Shown here piece after piece: positions 31,509-41,116 of a DNA stretch of 64,000 nucleotides. Position 1 is the stretch's first letter, and each line of letters opens with the position of its first letter. The stretch is from Streptococcus sanguinis (GTDB lineage: Bacteria; Bacillota; Bacilli; Lactobacillales; Streptococcaceae). A program made the position numbers and the translations under genes. Under the pieces are notes generated by a model. That model saw only the letters and a list, made by a program, of their open reading frames with translations, searched no databases and was not told where the DNA came from. Location of the stretch: NCBI RefSeq assembly GCF_003943735.1, contig NZ_RJMV01000001.1, forward strand, positions 43,551-107,550. Reading direction: 5' to 3'.

Positions 31509-31562
31509 AAGTGCTATTATCATAGACAAAAAAGAATCCAGCTCAAACTGAATCCTTTTCCT

Positions 31563-32705
31563 TTATTCATCTAATTCTGAAAATACTTCTTTTAAAATAG
31601 CAATCCCTTGCTGAATTTCCTCCCTGTTGATAGTCAAAGGCGGCAGGAGACGGATAACATTCTCTCCGGCTATCAGGATAATCAAGCCCTTCTGACGAGC
31701 GGCTTCAACAATCTTTGACAGACTGGCACTTGTTTCAATCCCAATCATCATGCCCAAACCGCGAACAGCAGAAATTTTTGGATGATTCTGAAAAGCAAGC
31801 TGCAGCTCCTCCATCAAGATGGCACTATTAGACCTGACTTCTTCCAGAAAACCTGCCTCTTTCATGATATGCAAGGTCTCCAAGGCGGCTGCCATAGCTA
31901 ATTTATTGCCACCAAAGGTGGAGCCGTGGCTGCCAGGTCCAAAAGCCGGAGCCAAGCTAGATTTTCCTAATAGAGCGCCAGCGGGCAGGCCATTGGCCAG
32001 ACCCTTAGCCAGGGTCACAATATCCGGTATAATCCCATAGTGCTCAAAAGAATAAAGCTGACCCGTGCGCCCCATACCTGTCTGGACCTCATCAACAATC
32101 AGCAAAATCCCCTCTCGTTGGCAAAAATCAGCCAAGTTTTTGACAAAGGCATCTTCTGCTGGACGAACACCCGATTCTCCTTGGACTAATTCCAGCATGA
32201 CAGCTGCCGTATCCTGATTGACTAGCTTTTCTACGCTGGCTAAATCATTGTAAACCGCATAGCTGAAATGGGGAACCCCATCACCAAATCCTTCCTTGAT
32301 CTTATCCTGTCCTGTTGCGGCCATAGCGCCAAAGGTCCGACCGTGAAAGGATTGCTGAAAAGTGATAATGCCTTGCTTGCCAGTAGCTTTGCGGGCTAGC
32401 TTAATAGCTGCTTCATTGGCTTCCGCTCCGCTATTGCAGAAAAATGCCAAATAATCATAAGAACCAGCCAGTTCCTGAGCCACCTGCTCTTGCAGAGAGC
32501 TAAGATAGAGATTGGGACTGTGCCAGATGCGCCCGGCCTGCTGGATCAAAGCCTGCTGGACCTGCGGTTGAAAGCCAAGATTGGTTACGCCAATCCCCGA
32601 CGAAAAGTCCAAATAAGCCTTTCCCTCACTGTCAATCAGATAGGAGCCCTCTGCTTTAACAAACTCAATGGGTGCCCTCTTGTAGTTTTCAAATAAATAA
32701 GTCAT
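31563..32705 (-). CDS. argD: Acetylornithine aminotransferase
   Basis: Converts N-acetylglutamate-5-semialdehyde to N-acetylornithine. The 380-residue class III aminotransferase has the pyridoxal-phosphate lysine in TLAKGLANGLPAGALLG (near residue 227), the LIVDEVQTGMGRTG motif and the SNSAEANEAAIK-like CNSGAEANEAAIKLAR segment. Last gene of argCJBD, 2 nt after argB. Confidence 0.94.
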   Translation of the reverse strand: MTYLFENYKRAPIEFVKAEGSYLIDSEGKAYLDFSSGIGVTNLGFQPQVQQALIQQAGRIWHSPNLYLSSLQEQVAQELAGSYDYLAFFCNSGAEANEAAIKLARKATGKQGIITFQQSFHGRTFGAMAATGQDKIKEGFGDGVPHFSYAVYNDLASVEKLVNQDTAAVMLELVQGESGVRPAEDAFVKNLADFCQREGILLIVDEVQTGMGRTGQLYSFEHYGIIPDIVTLAKGLANGLPAGALLGKSSLAPAFGPGSHGSTFGGNKLAMAAALETLHIMKEAGFLEEVRSNSAILMEELQLAFQNHPKISAVRGLGMMIGIETSASLSKIVEAARQKGLIILIAGENVIRLLPPLTINREEIQQGIAILKEVFSELDE

Positions 32706-32707
32706 CG

Positions 32708-33445
32708 TTATCCCTCTGCTATCAAGGTGCCCGTCAAAAGATTATCGCCAATCAAAACCTGCCCGACACCGGAAAGCACAGTCTGAACAGCACTCTCGAT
32801 CTTAGGAATCATGCCGCCCTTGATGACACCTGTCTGAATCTTCTTGGAAACCTGACTGGTCAGAAGCTGGGGCAGGACTTTTTTGTCCTCTAGAACTCCT
32901 TCTATATCTGTCATCAGGATTAGCTTCTCTGCCTGCAAGCTGCTAGCAACTGCCGCAGCCAAATAGTCTGCATTGATATTTAAGAGCTCACCAGCATCAT
33001 TTTCCCCCAGCGAAGCCAGCACCGGTACCATGTCCGCAGCCAGCAGCTGCTCTAGATAGGCAGTTTGAATCGTCTTCACCTGACCGACATAGCCATAGAG
33101 GTCTTTATCGATAAAATCTGCCGAAACTGTCTTTCCCAAATGTGAAACCAGCTGAAGACTTTCAATATCTGAGTCGTTCAGTTCTTGTGTCAGCGTTCGG
33201 CCGACTTGACCTAGCAAGGCCTGCTCAATGATAGGCAAGTCAGACTTAGCTGTCACCCGTAACCCCTTAACCTTGCGAGTAGGCAGCTGGCGCTCTTTCA
33301 TAAGTTGGTTAATGACCAGACCGCCCCCGTGAACGACTACAATTTTCTTACCAGCTGCTACCCACGCTTGCATTTGCTTGATAAACTTAGTAGACAGCTT
33401 TTGCGCAGCAACACCGCCAATTTTTATAACAATCACATCTTTCAT
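32708..33445 (-). CDS. argB: Acetylglutamate kinase
   Basis: Phosphorylates N-acetylglutamate. The 245-residue amino-acid-kinase protein starts with VIVIKIGGVAAQ and has the HGGGLVINQLM loop and NINADYLAAAVA region. It is on the short side, as in other streptococci. Between argJ (11 nt gap) and argD (2 nt gap). Confidence 0.94.
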   Translation of the reverse strand: MKDVIVIKIGGVAAQKLSTKFIKQMQAWVAAGKKIVVVHGGGLVINQLMKERQLPTRKVKGLRVTAKSDLPIIEQALLGQVGRTLTQELNDSDIESLQLVSHLGKTVSADFIDKDLYGYVGQVKTIQTAYLEQLLAADMVPVLASLGENDAGELLNINADYLAAAVASSLQAEKLILMTDIEGVLEDKKVLPQLLTSQVSKKIQTGVIKGGMIPKIESAVQTVLSGVGQVLIGDNLLTGTLIAEG

Positions 33446-33456
33446 TGCATTTCTCC

Positions 33457-34650
33457 TTAGGTTCTATAGAGGGCATTGATTTTCACATAATCATAGGACA
33501 AATCGCAGCCCCAGGCCTGAGCTTCAGCGGCCCCATCGTGTAGGTCAATGGTCAAGGTCAGCAGCTCCCCAGCCATGGCATCACTAGTCTCCTCTGGGTC
33601 AAAAGCCACAGGGCTAGAAGTCTGCATAACTGGAATCCCCTCAATCCAAATATCAATGTCATCAACCGAGACATCTGCTCCCGCATAGCCGATAGCTGCT
33701 AAGATTCGACCCCAATTGGGATCTTGACCAAAAATGGCGGTTTTAACCAAGCTAGAGCCAACAACACTCTTGGCAATCATACGGCCACTCTGTTCATCCT
33801 TGGCATGCCGAACATTGACTTCAATCAGCTTGGTCGCTCCCTCGCCATCCTTGGCAATTTTCTTAGCCAAGTCAGCCATAAGATAGTGGAGCATCTTAGA
33901 AAACTTTTCAAATTCTTCCGTATCTGGCAGAATTTCTTCATTTTGCCGGCAGCCATTCGCCATGACTAGCACCATGTCATTAGTCGATGTATCTCCATCC
34001 ACCGTGATTTGGTTGAAAGTTGTCTCCACATGCTGGCTGAGAGCCGCTTGCAAGGTAGCACTGGAAATATTAGCATCACAGGTGATAAAGGCCAGCATGG
34101 TCGCCATATTCGGATGAATCATGCCCGAGCCCTTGGCTACTCCCGCCATCGTCACCAGATCTGAGCCAAACTCTTCTGTGACTACACAGGTCTTGGTACA
34201 AGTATCCGTCGTCAAGATAGCCTCAGCAAAATCTTCTGCCTTACCACTCACCAAAATCTTTGACAGGCCATTTTTCAGAGCATCCATTGGAAGCTGCTCG
34301 CCTATGACTCCTGTAGAAGCCAGACCTACCAACTCGGGCTCAACCTCCAGCTTTTGGGCAGTCAATCGCTGCATCTCATAGGCGGCGTCCAGTCCCTGCT
34401 GACCTGTACAGGAATTGGCAACACCAGAATTAACTACTATTGCTTGCAATTTCTGGCTCTTTTGGATCGATGCTTTAGTCACTAGAAGCGGAGCAGCAAT
34501 GACCTTATTGGTCGTATAGACTCCTGCCACACTGGCTGGTACTTCTGAGACAATCCAGCCAAAATCCAACTTCTTTTTCTTAAAGCCAGCGTGTAAACCG
34601 TCAGCCGAAAAGCCTAGCGGACTGGCAATTGTTCCATCAATAATCTTCAT
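33457..34650 (-). CDS. argJ: Bifunctional ornithine acetyltransferase / N-acetylglutamate synthase
   Basis: Recycles the acetyl group from acetylornithine to glutamate, and may also use acetyl-CoA. At 397 residues, it contains the autocleavage site GSGMIHPNMATMLAF with the Thr nucleophile (near residue 186) and the TVDGDTSTND motif. It lies 17 nt after argC. The ArgJ cycle explains the absence of argA and argE here. Confidence 0.95.
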   Translation of the reverse strand: MKIIDGTIASPLGFSADGLHAGFKKKKLDFGWIVSEVPASVAGVYTTNKVIAAPLLVTKASIQKSQKLQAIVVNSGVANSCTGQQGLDAAYEMQRLTAQKLEVEPELVGLASTGVIGEQLPMDALKNGLSKILVSGKAEDFAEAILTTDTCTKTCVVTEEFGSDLVTMAGVAKGSGMIHPNMATMLAFITCDANISSATLQAALSQHVETTFNQITVDGDTSTNDMVLVMANGCRQNEEILPDTEEFEKFSKMLHYLMADLAKKIAKDGEGATKLIEVNVRHAKDEQSGRMIAKSVVGSSLVKTAIFGQDPNWGRILAAIGYAGADVSVDDIDIWIEGIPVMQTSSPVAFDPEETSDAMAGELLTLTIDLHDGAAEAQAWGCDLSYDYVKINALYRT

Positions 34651-34667
34651 ATCTAACCCTTTCTCAT

Positions 34668-35690
34668 CTAGACATAGGACGGTTGACTGAGCAGGCCATC
34701 TGTTTCAGGAAAGCCCAGCATCAGATTCATATTTTGAACTGCCTGACCAGCAGCCCCCTTGATTAGGTTATCCAGCACAGCTACGACAGTTAAAATATTT
34801 GTCACAGGATTATAGTCAAAACCAATATCTGTATGATTAGTACCAACAACCTGGTGCAGACTCGGCAGAGCAGCTTGGATACGAACAAAAGGCTTGTCCT
34901 GATAGCATTCCTGATAAATAGCAGTCAGTTTTTCCCTAGTCAAAGGTTCTTTTAACTTGCTGTAAACCGTTGCTACGATGCCACGATTGACGGGAATGAG
35001 GGAAGTTGAAAACTGAATCTGCTGCAATCCCTCATCAAAACGCTGTAACTGCTGCACAATCTCAGGAATATGCTGATGTTGATTCAGCTTATAAGTCACA
35101 TAGTTGTCGTGCACATGGACAAAATGGCTGGATGCAGCTGGATTTTTCCCTGCCCCTGTCAAACCGCTCTTGGCATCGACAATAATAGAGTCCAGCTCAA
35201 TAGCCCGAGCCTGTAACAAGGGAATCAAGGCCAACTCTGTAGCCGTCGCATAACAGCCAGGATTGGCAATAAATCGCTTCCCTCTGATATCTGTAAACTC
35301 TGACAGCCCATAAATAAACTCTTTTTGAACATGATCTTCAGCCGGCTCTTTCTGATACCATTTTTTATAAATATTCTCTGGCAAACGATGATCGCCAGAT
35401 AGGTCAATAACTGGAAATCCCGCTTCTACAAAATCTTTTGACAAATCTTTAGCCACTCCGCTTGACGTTGCAAAGAAAACAAGATTTGCTCGTCGCATAA
35501 TTTCCTGACTGTCGAAAGCTTCTATTTTCAGGTCGCAAATTCCCTTCAAATGAGGATAAAGCTCTGACACAGGAGCCTCAATATCTTGGCTGGCATGAAG
35601 GGAAACGACTTCTGCCTGCGGATGCTGCAGTAAAATACGAAGGAGTTCCATACCTGAGTAACCAGTAATTCCTACAATCGAAATTCGCAT
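34668..35690 (-). CDS. argC: N-acetyl-gamma-glutamyl-phosphate reductase
   Basis: Reduces N-acetylglutamyl phosphate to the semialdehyde with NADPH. The start is placed at [13 protein letters not shown] (35690), which begins the Rossmann fold; GGAGG lies 12 nt upstream, slightly far. The 340-residue protein has the catalytic Cys in [10 protein letters not shown] (near residue 148). First gene of argCJBD, behind an ARG box. Confidence 0.94.
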   Translation of the reverse strand: MRISIVGITGYSGMELLRILLQHPQAEVVSLHASQDIEAPVSELYPHLKGICDLKIEAFDSQEIMRRANLVFFATSSGVAKDLSKDFVEAGFPVIDLSGDHRLPENIYKKWYQKEPAEDHVQKEFIYGLSEFTDIRGKRFIANPGCYATATELALIPLLQARAIELDSIIVDAKSGLTGAGKNPAASSHFVHVHDNYVTYKLNQHQHIPEIVQQLQRFDEGLQQIQFSTSLIPVNRGIVATVYSKLKEPLTREKLTAIYQECYQDKPFVRIQAALPSLHQVVGTNHTDIGFDYNPVTNILTVVAVLDNLIKGAAGQAVQNMNLMLGFPETDGLLSQPSYV

Positions 35691-35724
35691 ATTTTTAAAA
35701 AACCTCCGTATAAATATGCGTTTT

Positions 35725-35753
35725 ATTTTACTCGTATATTTTCCCTTTGTCAA
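35725..35753 (-). promoter_or_regulatory. Predicted promoter of argCJBD
   Basis: Perfect TTGACA (35748-35753), 17-nt spacer, TAAAAT (35725-35730) on the minus strand. Confidence 0.75.
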
Positions 35754-35761
35754 GTATTTTC

Positions 35762-35775
35762 TGTATTTTTATGCA
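35762..35775. promoter_or_regulatory. ARG box upstream of argC
   Basis: TGTATTTTTATGCA fits the ArgR/AhrC consensus TGWATWWWWATNCA at every position and lies 8 nt upstream of the -35 box. It supports arginine-dependent control by ArgR-type regulators, one of which is encoded at 56535. Confidence 0.75.
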
Positions 35776-35882
35776 ATATTTTTGAAAATATCATTATTTA
35801 TTCTAAAACAATTCATAATTTCTTGCCGAAAAGCGGCCTATTTGCTTCTCATATAGAGAAGTAAGAAATCTAAGAGCACAGA

Positions 35883-35911
35883 AAAAGATCTGCCCAAAGA
35901 GGAGACCTTTT
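35883..35911 (-). terminator. Terminator of alaS
   Basis: AAAAGATCT and AGACCTTTT pair with one wobble around an 11-nt loop; on the minus strand TTTTTC follows; 20 nt past the alaS stop. Confidence 0.7.
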
Positions 35912-35931
35912 CATCTATCTTTTATCTAATA

Positions 35932-38550
35932 TTACAACTTCTCAGCCACCGCTGCTAGCAAGTCTGAAATAGCTGATTGCTTGCCGCCGCCGGCCATAGC
36001 CATGTCTGGCTTACCGCCGCCTCGACCATCTACAATTGGTGCCAATTCCTTAATCAGATTACCAGCATGGATGTCCTTGGTCTTGCTGGCTGCAAGAACA
36101 TTGACCTTGTCACCAATTGCTGCGACCAGTATAAGAACATCTGAATAGTCCTTCTGCTTCCAAGTGTCCGCAAAGGTACGCAGGGCACCTGCATCAGAAA
36201 CAGAGACCTGACTAGCAATAAAGCTATGTCCATTTGCTTCTTGAACATTCTTGAAAACTTCACCAGAGGCCGCTGCTGCTGCCTTTTCCTTGAGCTCTGC
36301 ATTCTCTTTTTGCAGTTGACGCAGCTGCTCTTGCAGCGCTTCTACCTTGTGAGGTACTTCCTTGATTTGCGGTGCCTTGAGAGTCGCAGCGATAGCCTTG
36401 AGCGCCTCTTCTTCCTCACGGTAGGCTTCAAAGGCTTCCTTACCAGTCACTGCCAAGATACGACGAGTACCTGAACCAATACCTTCTTCTTTGACAATCT
36501 TGAAAATACCGATTTCAGAAGTATTGCCTACGTGGGTTCCTCCGCAAAGCTCAACAGAGTAGTCGCCGATGGTTACGACGCGAACTTCTTTACCATATTT
36601 TTCTCCAAAGAGCGCCATGGCACCCATTTCCTTAGCCGCGTCAATATCTGTCTCTACTGTCTCTATGGCAAGGGCTTCCCAGATTTTCTCATTGACTTCT
36701 TGCTCGATAGCACGCAGCTCTTCTGCTGTCACCGCTTGGAAATGCGTAAAGTCAAAGCGCAGGAATTCTACTTCGTTCAGAGAACCAGCCTGGGTTGCAT
36801 GGTTACCAAGAACATTATGCAGGGCTGCATGTAAGAGGTGAGTCGCCGTATGGTTCTTCATAACACGATGGCGACGGCTGTGGTCAATTTCTAGTTTATA
36901 GCTTTGACCTAGAGCCAAAGGGGCCAAGACTTCTACAGTATGCAACGGCTGACCATTTGGTGCCTTTTGTACATCCCTTACTTTCGCTACCAGATTGCCT
37001 GCCCCATCAAAGATTTGACCGCGGTCGGCCACCTGACCACCCATTTCTGCGTAGAATGGCGTTTCTGCAAAGATGAGGGCAGCTGAGCCTGTCTCAACAG
37101 ACTCCACTGCTGCATCATCTGCTACAATAGCAAGGAGTTCAGCAGTCAGCTCTTCTTTTTCGTAGTTAAAGACACTCTCTACAGTGATGGCCTGCAGGGT
37201 TTCATTTTGCATGCCCATTGATCCGCCCTTGACAACAGAAGCACGTGCCCGATCTTGCTGCTCTTTCATAGCCGCTTCAAAGCCAGCCCGGTCCACAGTC
37301 ATGCCTGCTTCTTCAGCGATTTCTTCGGTCAACTCCAGCGGGAAACCGTAAGTATCGTAGAGTTTAAAGGCATCTTGACCAGCAATAACAGTTTGTCCCT
37401 TAGCTTTCAAATCTGCCACGATTGTTTCTGCAAAATGTTGACCAGAGTGCAGAGTACGAGCAAAAGATTCTTCTTCACTCTTGATAATCTTTTCGATAAA
37501 TTCTTGCTTTTCAAGAACTTCTGGATAGTAGCTTTCCATAATCTTGCCCACAGTTGGTACGAGTTTGTAAAGGAAAGGCTCATTGATCCCCAGCTTTTGA
37601 CCATGCATTGAAGCACGACGAAGCAGACGGCGAAGGACATAGCCACGGCCTTCATTTCCAGGAAGAGCGCCATCACCAATGGCAAAGGAGAGCGAGCGGA
37701 TATGGTCTGCGATAACCTTGAAACTCATATTGTCGCCATCTTGGTCATAGACCTTGCCAGACAGCTTCTCTACTTCGCGAATGATTGGCATGAAGAGGTC
37801 GGTCTCAAAGTTGGTCTTAGCCCCTTGGATGACAGCCACCAAACGCTCCAAACCTGCGCCCGTATCAATGTTCTTATGTGGCAATTCCTTGTACTCGCTA
37901 CGTGGTACAGCAGGGTCAGCATTGAATTGTGACAAGACGATATTCCAGATTTCGATATAACGGTCGTTCTCAATATCTTCTTCTAAGAGACGAACTCCAA
38001 TATTTTCTGGATCAAAAGCCTCACCCCGGTCAAAGAAAATCTCTGTATCCGGCCCAGAAGGTCCCGCACCGATTTCCCAGAAGTTGTCCTCAATCGGAAT
38101 CAAATGACTAGGCTCAACGCCCATAGCAATCCAGCGGTTGTAAGAGTCCTTGTCATCTGGATAGTAGGTCATGTAGAGCTTATCTTTAGGGAAATCAAAC
38201 CACTCAGGGCTAGTCAAAAGCTCGTAAGCCCACTCAATCGCTTCATCACGGAAATAATCACCGATAGAGAAGTTACCCAGCATTTCAAACATAGTATGGT
38301 GGCGGGCAGTCTTTCCGACATTTTCAATATCGTTGGTCCGAATGGCCTTTTGAGCATTGGTAATCCGAGGATTTTCCGGAATGATGGTTCCATCGAAGTA
38401 TTTCTTGAGAGTCGCTACACCAGAGTTAATCCAGAGCAAGGTTGGATCGTTGACCGGCACCAAGCTGACAGATGGTTCTACTGCATGACCCTTAGTTGCC
38501 CAAAAATCCAGCCACATTTGACGAACCTGAGCACTTGACATTTGTTTCAT
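35932..38550 (-). CDS. alaS: Alanyl-tRNA synthetase
   Basis: Charges tRNA-Ala and edits Ser/Gly mischarging. The 872-residue protein has the class II catalytic domain at the N-terminus, the editing-domain [11 protein letters not shown] and [13 protein letters not shown] motifs (near 565 and 665), and the C-terminal [12 protein letters not shown] segment of the C-Ala domain. It lies 38 nt after the LURP-one-like gene, downstream of an alanine T-box. Confidence 0.97.
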   Translation of the reverse strand: MKQMSSAQVRQMWLDFWATKGHAVEPSVSLVPVNDPTLLWINSGVATLKKYFDGTIIPENPRITNAQKAIRTNDIENVGKTARHHTMFEMLGNFSIGDYFRDEAIEWAYELLTSPEWFDFPKDKLYMTYYPDDKDSYNRWIAMGVEPSHLIPIEDNFWEIGAGPSGPDTEIFFDRGEAFDPENIGVRLLEEDIENDRYIEIWNIVLSQFNADPAVPRSEYKELPHKNIDTGAGLERLVAVIQGAKTNFETDLFMPIIREVEKLSGKVYDQDGDNMSFKVIADHIRSLSFAIGDGALPGNEGRGYVLRRLLRRASMHGQKLGINEPFLYKLVPTVGKIMESYYPEVLEKQEFIEKIIKSEEESFARTLHSGQHFAETIVADLKAKGQTVIAGQDAFKLYDTYGFPLELTEEIAEEAGMTVDRAGFEAAMKEQQDRARASVVKGGSMGMQNETLQAITVESVFNYEKEELTAELLAIVADDAAVESVETGSAALIFAETPFYAEMGGQVADRGQIFDGAGNLVAKVRDVQKAPNGQPLHTVEVLAPLALGQSYKLEIDHSRRHRVMKNHTATHLLHAALHNVLGNHATQAGSLNEVEFLRFDFTHFQAVTAEELRAIEQEVNEKIWEALAIETVETDIDAAKEMGAMALFGEKYGKEVRVVTIGDYSVELCGGTHVGNTSEIGIFKIVKEEGIGSGTRRILAVTGKEAFEAYREEEEALKAIAATLKAPQIKEVPHKVEALQEQLRQLQKENAELKEKAAAAASGEVFKNVQEANGHSFIASQVSVSDAGALRTFADTWKQKDYSDVLILVAAIGDKVNVLAASKTKDIHAGNLIKELAPIVDGRGGGKPDMAMAGGGKQSAISDLLAAVAEKL

Positions 38551-38588
38551 TTATTTTTCTCCTTAAATTTTTTCTAAAAATAATTGCA

Positions 38589-39074
38589 TTATGAGGACGA
38601 ACTTTCCAGCATTTCGACATAATCAATAGCGACACAGAGGGAAATGACCAAATCTGAATAAGTCTCATCATAGACACTCACCTGATAAGTAGAGGTTAGA
38701 TGGAAAAGCTCCTTGGTAATCTCTGCAACGACTTGATTGCTGTCATCCAGCAGACGAAAGTTTAAATCCCAGATGTTCCCTTCAACCCGAAGACCCAAAT
38801 TATCAAATTTATATTTATCACGTAAAAAAGAGAATTTCTTACGGATATAAAAGCTATGCCCGCTGTTGAGTTTGATTTCAAACTGGGGCAAGAGGGTTAT
38901 AAGGGTCTTGGTAATCTGACTGACGATTTGACCCTGATTATCATAGATAGTAAAGGTCTTAGGAATCTGGAAGAAAGAGCCTTCCACTTGATAATCCACA
39001 TTCCCTCGATCGTCCTTGATATCAAAGCGTTCGCCGCCTAAGCGAAATTTCTGTTTGACAAGATAGGTTTTCAT
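38589..39074 (-). CDS. LURP-one-related (tubby-like beta-barrel) protein
   Basis: 161 residues beginning MKTYLVKQKFRLGGERFDIK. The start at 39074 has a GGAGG ribosome binding site 7 nt upstream; an upstream in-frame extension would run through the T-box and is rejected. The repeated beta-strand pattern (FDIKDDRGNV, FTIYDNQGQIVSQI, WDLNFRLLDDSNQVVAEI) is that of LURP-one/YxjI proteins related to scramblases. Function unknown in bacteria. It lies between the T-box and alaS, so it should be induced with alaS when charged tRNA-Ala is low. Confidence 0.8.
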   Translation of the reverse strand: MKTYLVKQKFRLGGERFDIKDDRGNVDYQVEGSFFQIPKTFTIYDNQGQIVSQITKTLITLLPQFEIKLNSGHSFYIRKKFSFLRDKYKFDNLGLRVEGNIWDLNFRLLDDSNQVVAEITKELFHLTSTYQVSVYDETYSDLVISLCVAIDYVEMLESSSS

Positions 39075-39096
39075 TATATTACCTCCAGAGCCAACA

Positions 39097-39273
39097 TAAA
39101 AGACAAGTTCCTTGTCCGAAGGGCGAAAAACCGCGGTACCACCTTCATTCAATGAACTTGTCATTCTCATTTCGTATTCTATTTTGCTAGATGAGTAGCA
39201 TGATTCTCCGTCTCAGATGGCTCGCAGCACCGCCAATTCTCTGAACTAAGAACTTGAAAAATCAATTCTCACC
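39097..39273 (-). promoter_or_regulatory. T-box riboswitch, alanine specific
   Basis: On the minus strand, the Stem I distal loop reads GGTGCTGCGAGCC, and a specifier GCT (Ala, 39197-39199) follows in AATCATGCTACTC. The T-box core AAGGTGGTACCGCGG (about 39131-39145) forms the antiterminator with CGCCCTTC. The competing terminator is GACAAG-gaa-CTTGTC (39102-39116) followed by TTTTATG. Uncharged tRNA-Ala should allow read-through into the LURP-one-like gene and alaS. Confidence 0.9.
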
Positions 39274-39279
39274 AGTCTT

Positions 39280-39308
39280 ATTATACTTGCTTATTCGCTT
39301 TTCGTCAA
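39280..39308 (-). promoter_or_regulatory. Predicted promoter of the T-box transcript
   Basis: TTGACG (39303-39308), 17-nt spacer, TATAAT (39280-39285) on the minus strand, starting directly after the prsA stop. Confidence 0.75.
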
Positions 39309-39310
39309 CC

Positions 39311-40318
39311 TTATTCTGCGGCTGATGATGAAGCTTCTGCTGAACTGCTTTCAGCTGCTGAGCTAGACTCAGAAGTCTTTGAGCTGCTAGCAGCACTTGA
39401 TGAAGAAGTTGAAGAACCTGTCGTTTCGATATACTGAGCAAAGACAGATTGGAAAGCACTATCCTTAACCTTGATGTTGGCATCTTTCAGCTCTTTAGCC
39501 ACAACGCTTTGGATGAAGCTAGTATCTTTTTCTTTTTGTGCAATGATAATCTTTTTCAGCTTATCTTTGTAGTCTTTCCAGTTAGAAGATTTCTCTGACT
39601 TCTTGACCAGCTTAACAATATAGTAACTTGCTGAATACTGTGAATCTGGCACAGTCACAAGGTCTGAAACGCCATTTTCTTCCAAAGCAAAGGCAGCTTT
39701 TTTGACAGCATCTGGAACATCGGCAGAACCAGAGTCAAACTTGATTTCTCCGCCTTTTTCCTTAGTGGAAGCATCGGTAGAGTTTTCCTTAGCGATTTGA
39801 CTGAAGTCTGCGCCTTCTGCTTTAGCTTTTTCGAGAACTTCCTTACCTTTGTCTTCGCTGTCAACCTTGATGATTTGAGCTGTTACTTCTGGCGTATAGT
39901 TTTCAAAGGCAGCCTTGTAGTTTTCGTCAGTCAGCTCTTTTTCAGCAGCCTTCTTAACGGCATACTCTACCAGCATATTGGTGCGGATTTGATCCTTGTA
40001 GGCATCTTCGGTCAATCCGTTTTGAGCCAAGACTTGGGCAAAAGCTGTACCGTAAGCCGTTTTAGACTTTTCGAAAGCATCCTTAACATCCTTGTCTTTG
40101 ACGTCTTTGCCGTATTTTTCTTCAAAGATGTCTTTGATAGCCATCTGCAGCAAGACCTGCTGAGCTGCACCATTATTTTTCACTTGATCATAGAATTCAT
40201 TGACAGTAATCGTGTTTCCTTTCATGGTCACGATGTCCTTGCCTTCTGAGTTGGAACATGCTGCTAATACAGCGACTGACAAGAGTGTCACAGCTCCTGC
40301 AAATATTTTTTTCTTCAT
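39311..40318 (-). CDS. prsA: Foldase lipoprotein PrsA (parvulin-type peptidyl-prolyl isomerase)
   Basis: Extracytoplasmic chaperone that helps exported proteins fold. The start is placed at MKKKIFAGAV (40318). The 335-residue protein has a signal peptide with lipobox VLAAC (Cys20), an N-terminal SurA-like helical part, a parvulin domain (about 145-240, starting VTAQIIKVDSED) and a C-terminal tail of about 35 residues made almost only of Ser, Ala, Glu and Thr. An extended -10 element (TGC TACAAT) is seen upstream. Confidence 0.95.
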   Translation of the reverse strand: MKKKIFAGAVTLLSVAVLAACSNSEGKDIVTMKGNTITVNEFYDQVKNNGAAQQVLLQMAIKDIFEEKYGKDVKDKDVKDAFEKSKTAYGTAFAQVLAQNGLTEDAYKDQIRTNMLVEYAVKKAAEKELTDENYKAAFENYTPEVTAQIIKVDSEDKGKEVLEKAKAEGADFSQIAKENSTDASTKEKGGEIKFDSGSADVPDAVKKAAFALEENGVSDLVTVPDSQYSASYYIVKLVKKSEKSSNWKDYKDKLKKIIIAQKEKDTSFIQSVVAKELKDANIKVKDSAFQSVFAQYIETTGSSTSSSSAASSSKTSESSSAAESSSAEASSSAAE

Positions 40319-40431
40319 TTTATATTGACTCCTTATTCTTAAAAGTTCACGTTTTCTATTGTAGCACAAATTTGAATTGATATCTTAAATTTTACTAAAA
40401 ATTTTTGGAAATTAGGAAAAAATCAGAGATG

Positions 40432-41115
40432 TCATTTTTTTCTAATCATAAGCAGTCCATCTCCCAAGGGAAGCAGACTAGAAGTTAAATCTGGACTGTC
40501 CAAAGTTGCGTCAAAAAGACTATGCAGACCTCGGTAAATAGCCCGTTGGCCACGCTTAATATCCTCAAAAGGCTTGGCAACATCTCCTCCTTGGAAGATA
40601 TCATCAATGAGGACTAGGCCACCAGGATTGAGGCGCTTGAGAACTTGGGGCAGAAAGACCACATACTTGGACTTGGCAGAGTCCATAAAGACAAGGTCGT
40701 AGGAATCCTCTAGTGTCTCAAGCAAATCCATCGCATCACCTTCCAGCAGAGTGATCTGCTGACGGCTGTCATATTTTGCAAAATTAGCCTTGGCCAACTC
40801 AATCATCTCTGGATTGCGGTCAATAGTTGTAATCTGAGCCCGAGGCGCATGCTCCGCCATCAAAAGGGCCGAAAAACCAATAGCCGTACCGATTTCTAAA
40901 ATCTTCTCTGGCTGAAGACTTTCGAGTAGCAGGCGGAAGTAAGCCACTGTCTCATGAGGAATCACGGGCACATTTTCAACTCTAGCAAAATCCTCTAGTA
41001 CCTTGAGTCCACCAGCGACCGGCTGGAGACGCTGTCTCATAAAGTCAACGATTTCCTCTTTGACCACTGGCCGACGCATATTGGGATTAGAGTTTTGATT
41101 ATAAGTCTCGACCAT
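40432..41115 (-). CDS. SAM-dependent O-methyltransferase
   Basis: Class I methyltransferase of the O-methyltransferase 3 / YrrM type. At 227 residues, it has the SAM-binding glycine loop KILEIGTAIGFSALLMA (near residue 75) and the acidic DAMDLL segment. It begins one base after the pepF stop, and the pepF-methyltransferase-prsA order is common to streptococci. The true start may be the second Met (RRPVVKEEI). YrrM relatives modify tRNA; whether this one does is unknown. Confidence 0.88.
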   Translation of the reverse strand: MVETYNQNSNPNMRRPVVKEEIVDFMRQRLQPVAGGLKVLEDFARVENVPVIPHETVAYFRLLLESLQPEKILEIGTAIGFSALLMAEHAPRAQITTIDRNPEMIELAKANFAKYDSRQQITLLEGDAMDLLETLEDSYDLVFMDSAKSKYVVFLPQVLKRLNPGGLVLIDDIFQGGDVAKPFEDIKRGQRAIYRGLHSLFDATLDSPDLTSSLLPLGDGLLMIRKK

Positions 41116-41116
41116 C

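Noticed and set aside
39075..39170. N-terminal extension of the LURP-one-like gene
   Set aside because: It would translate through the T-box terminator; the ATG at 39074 has a proper GGAGG site.
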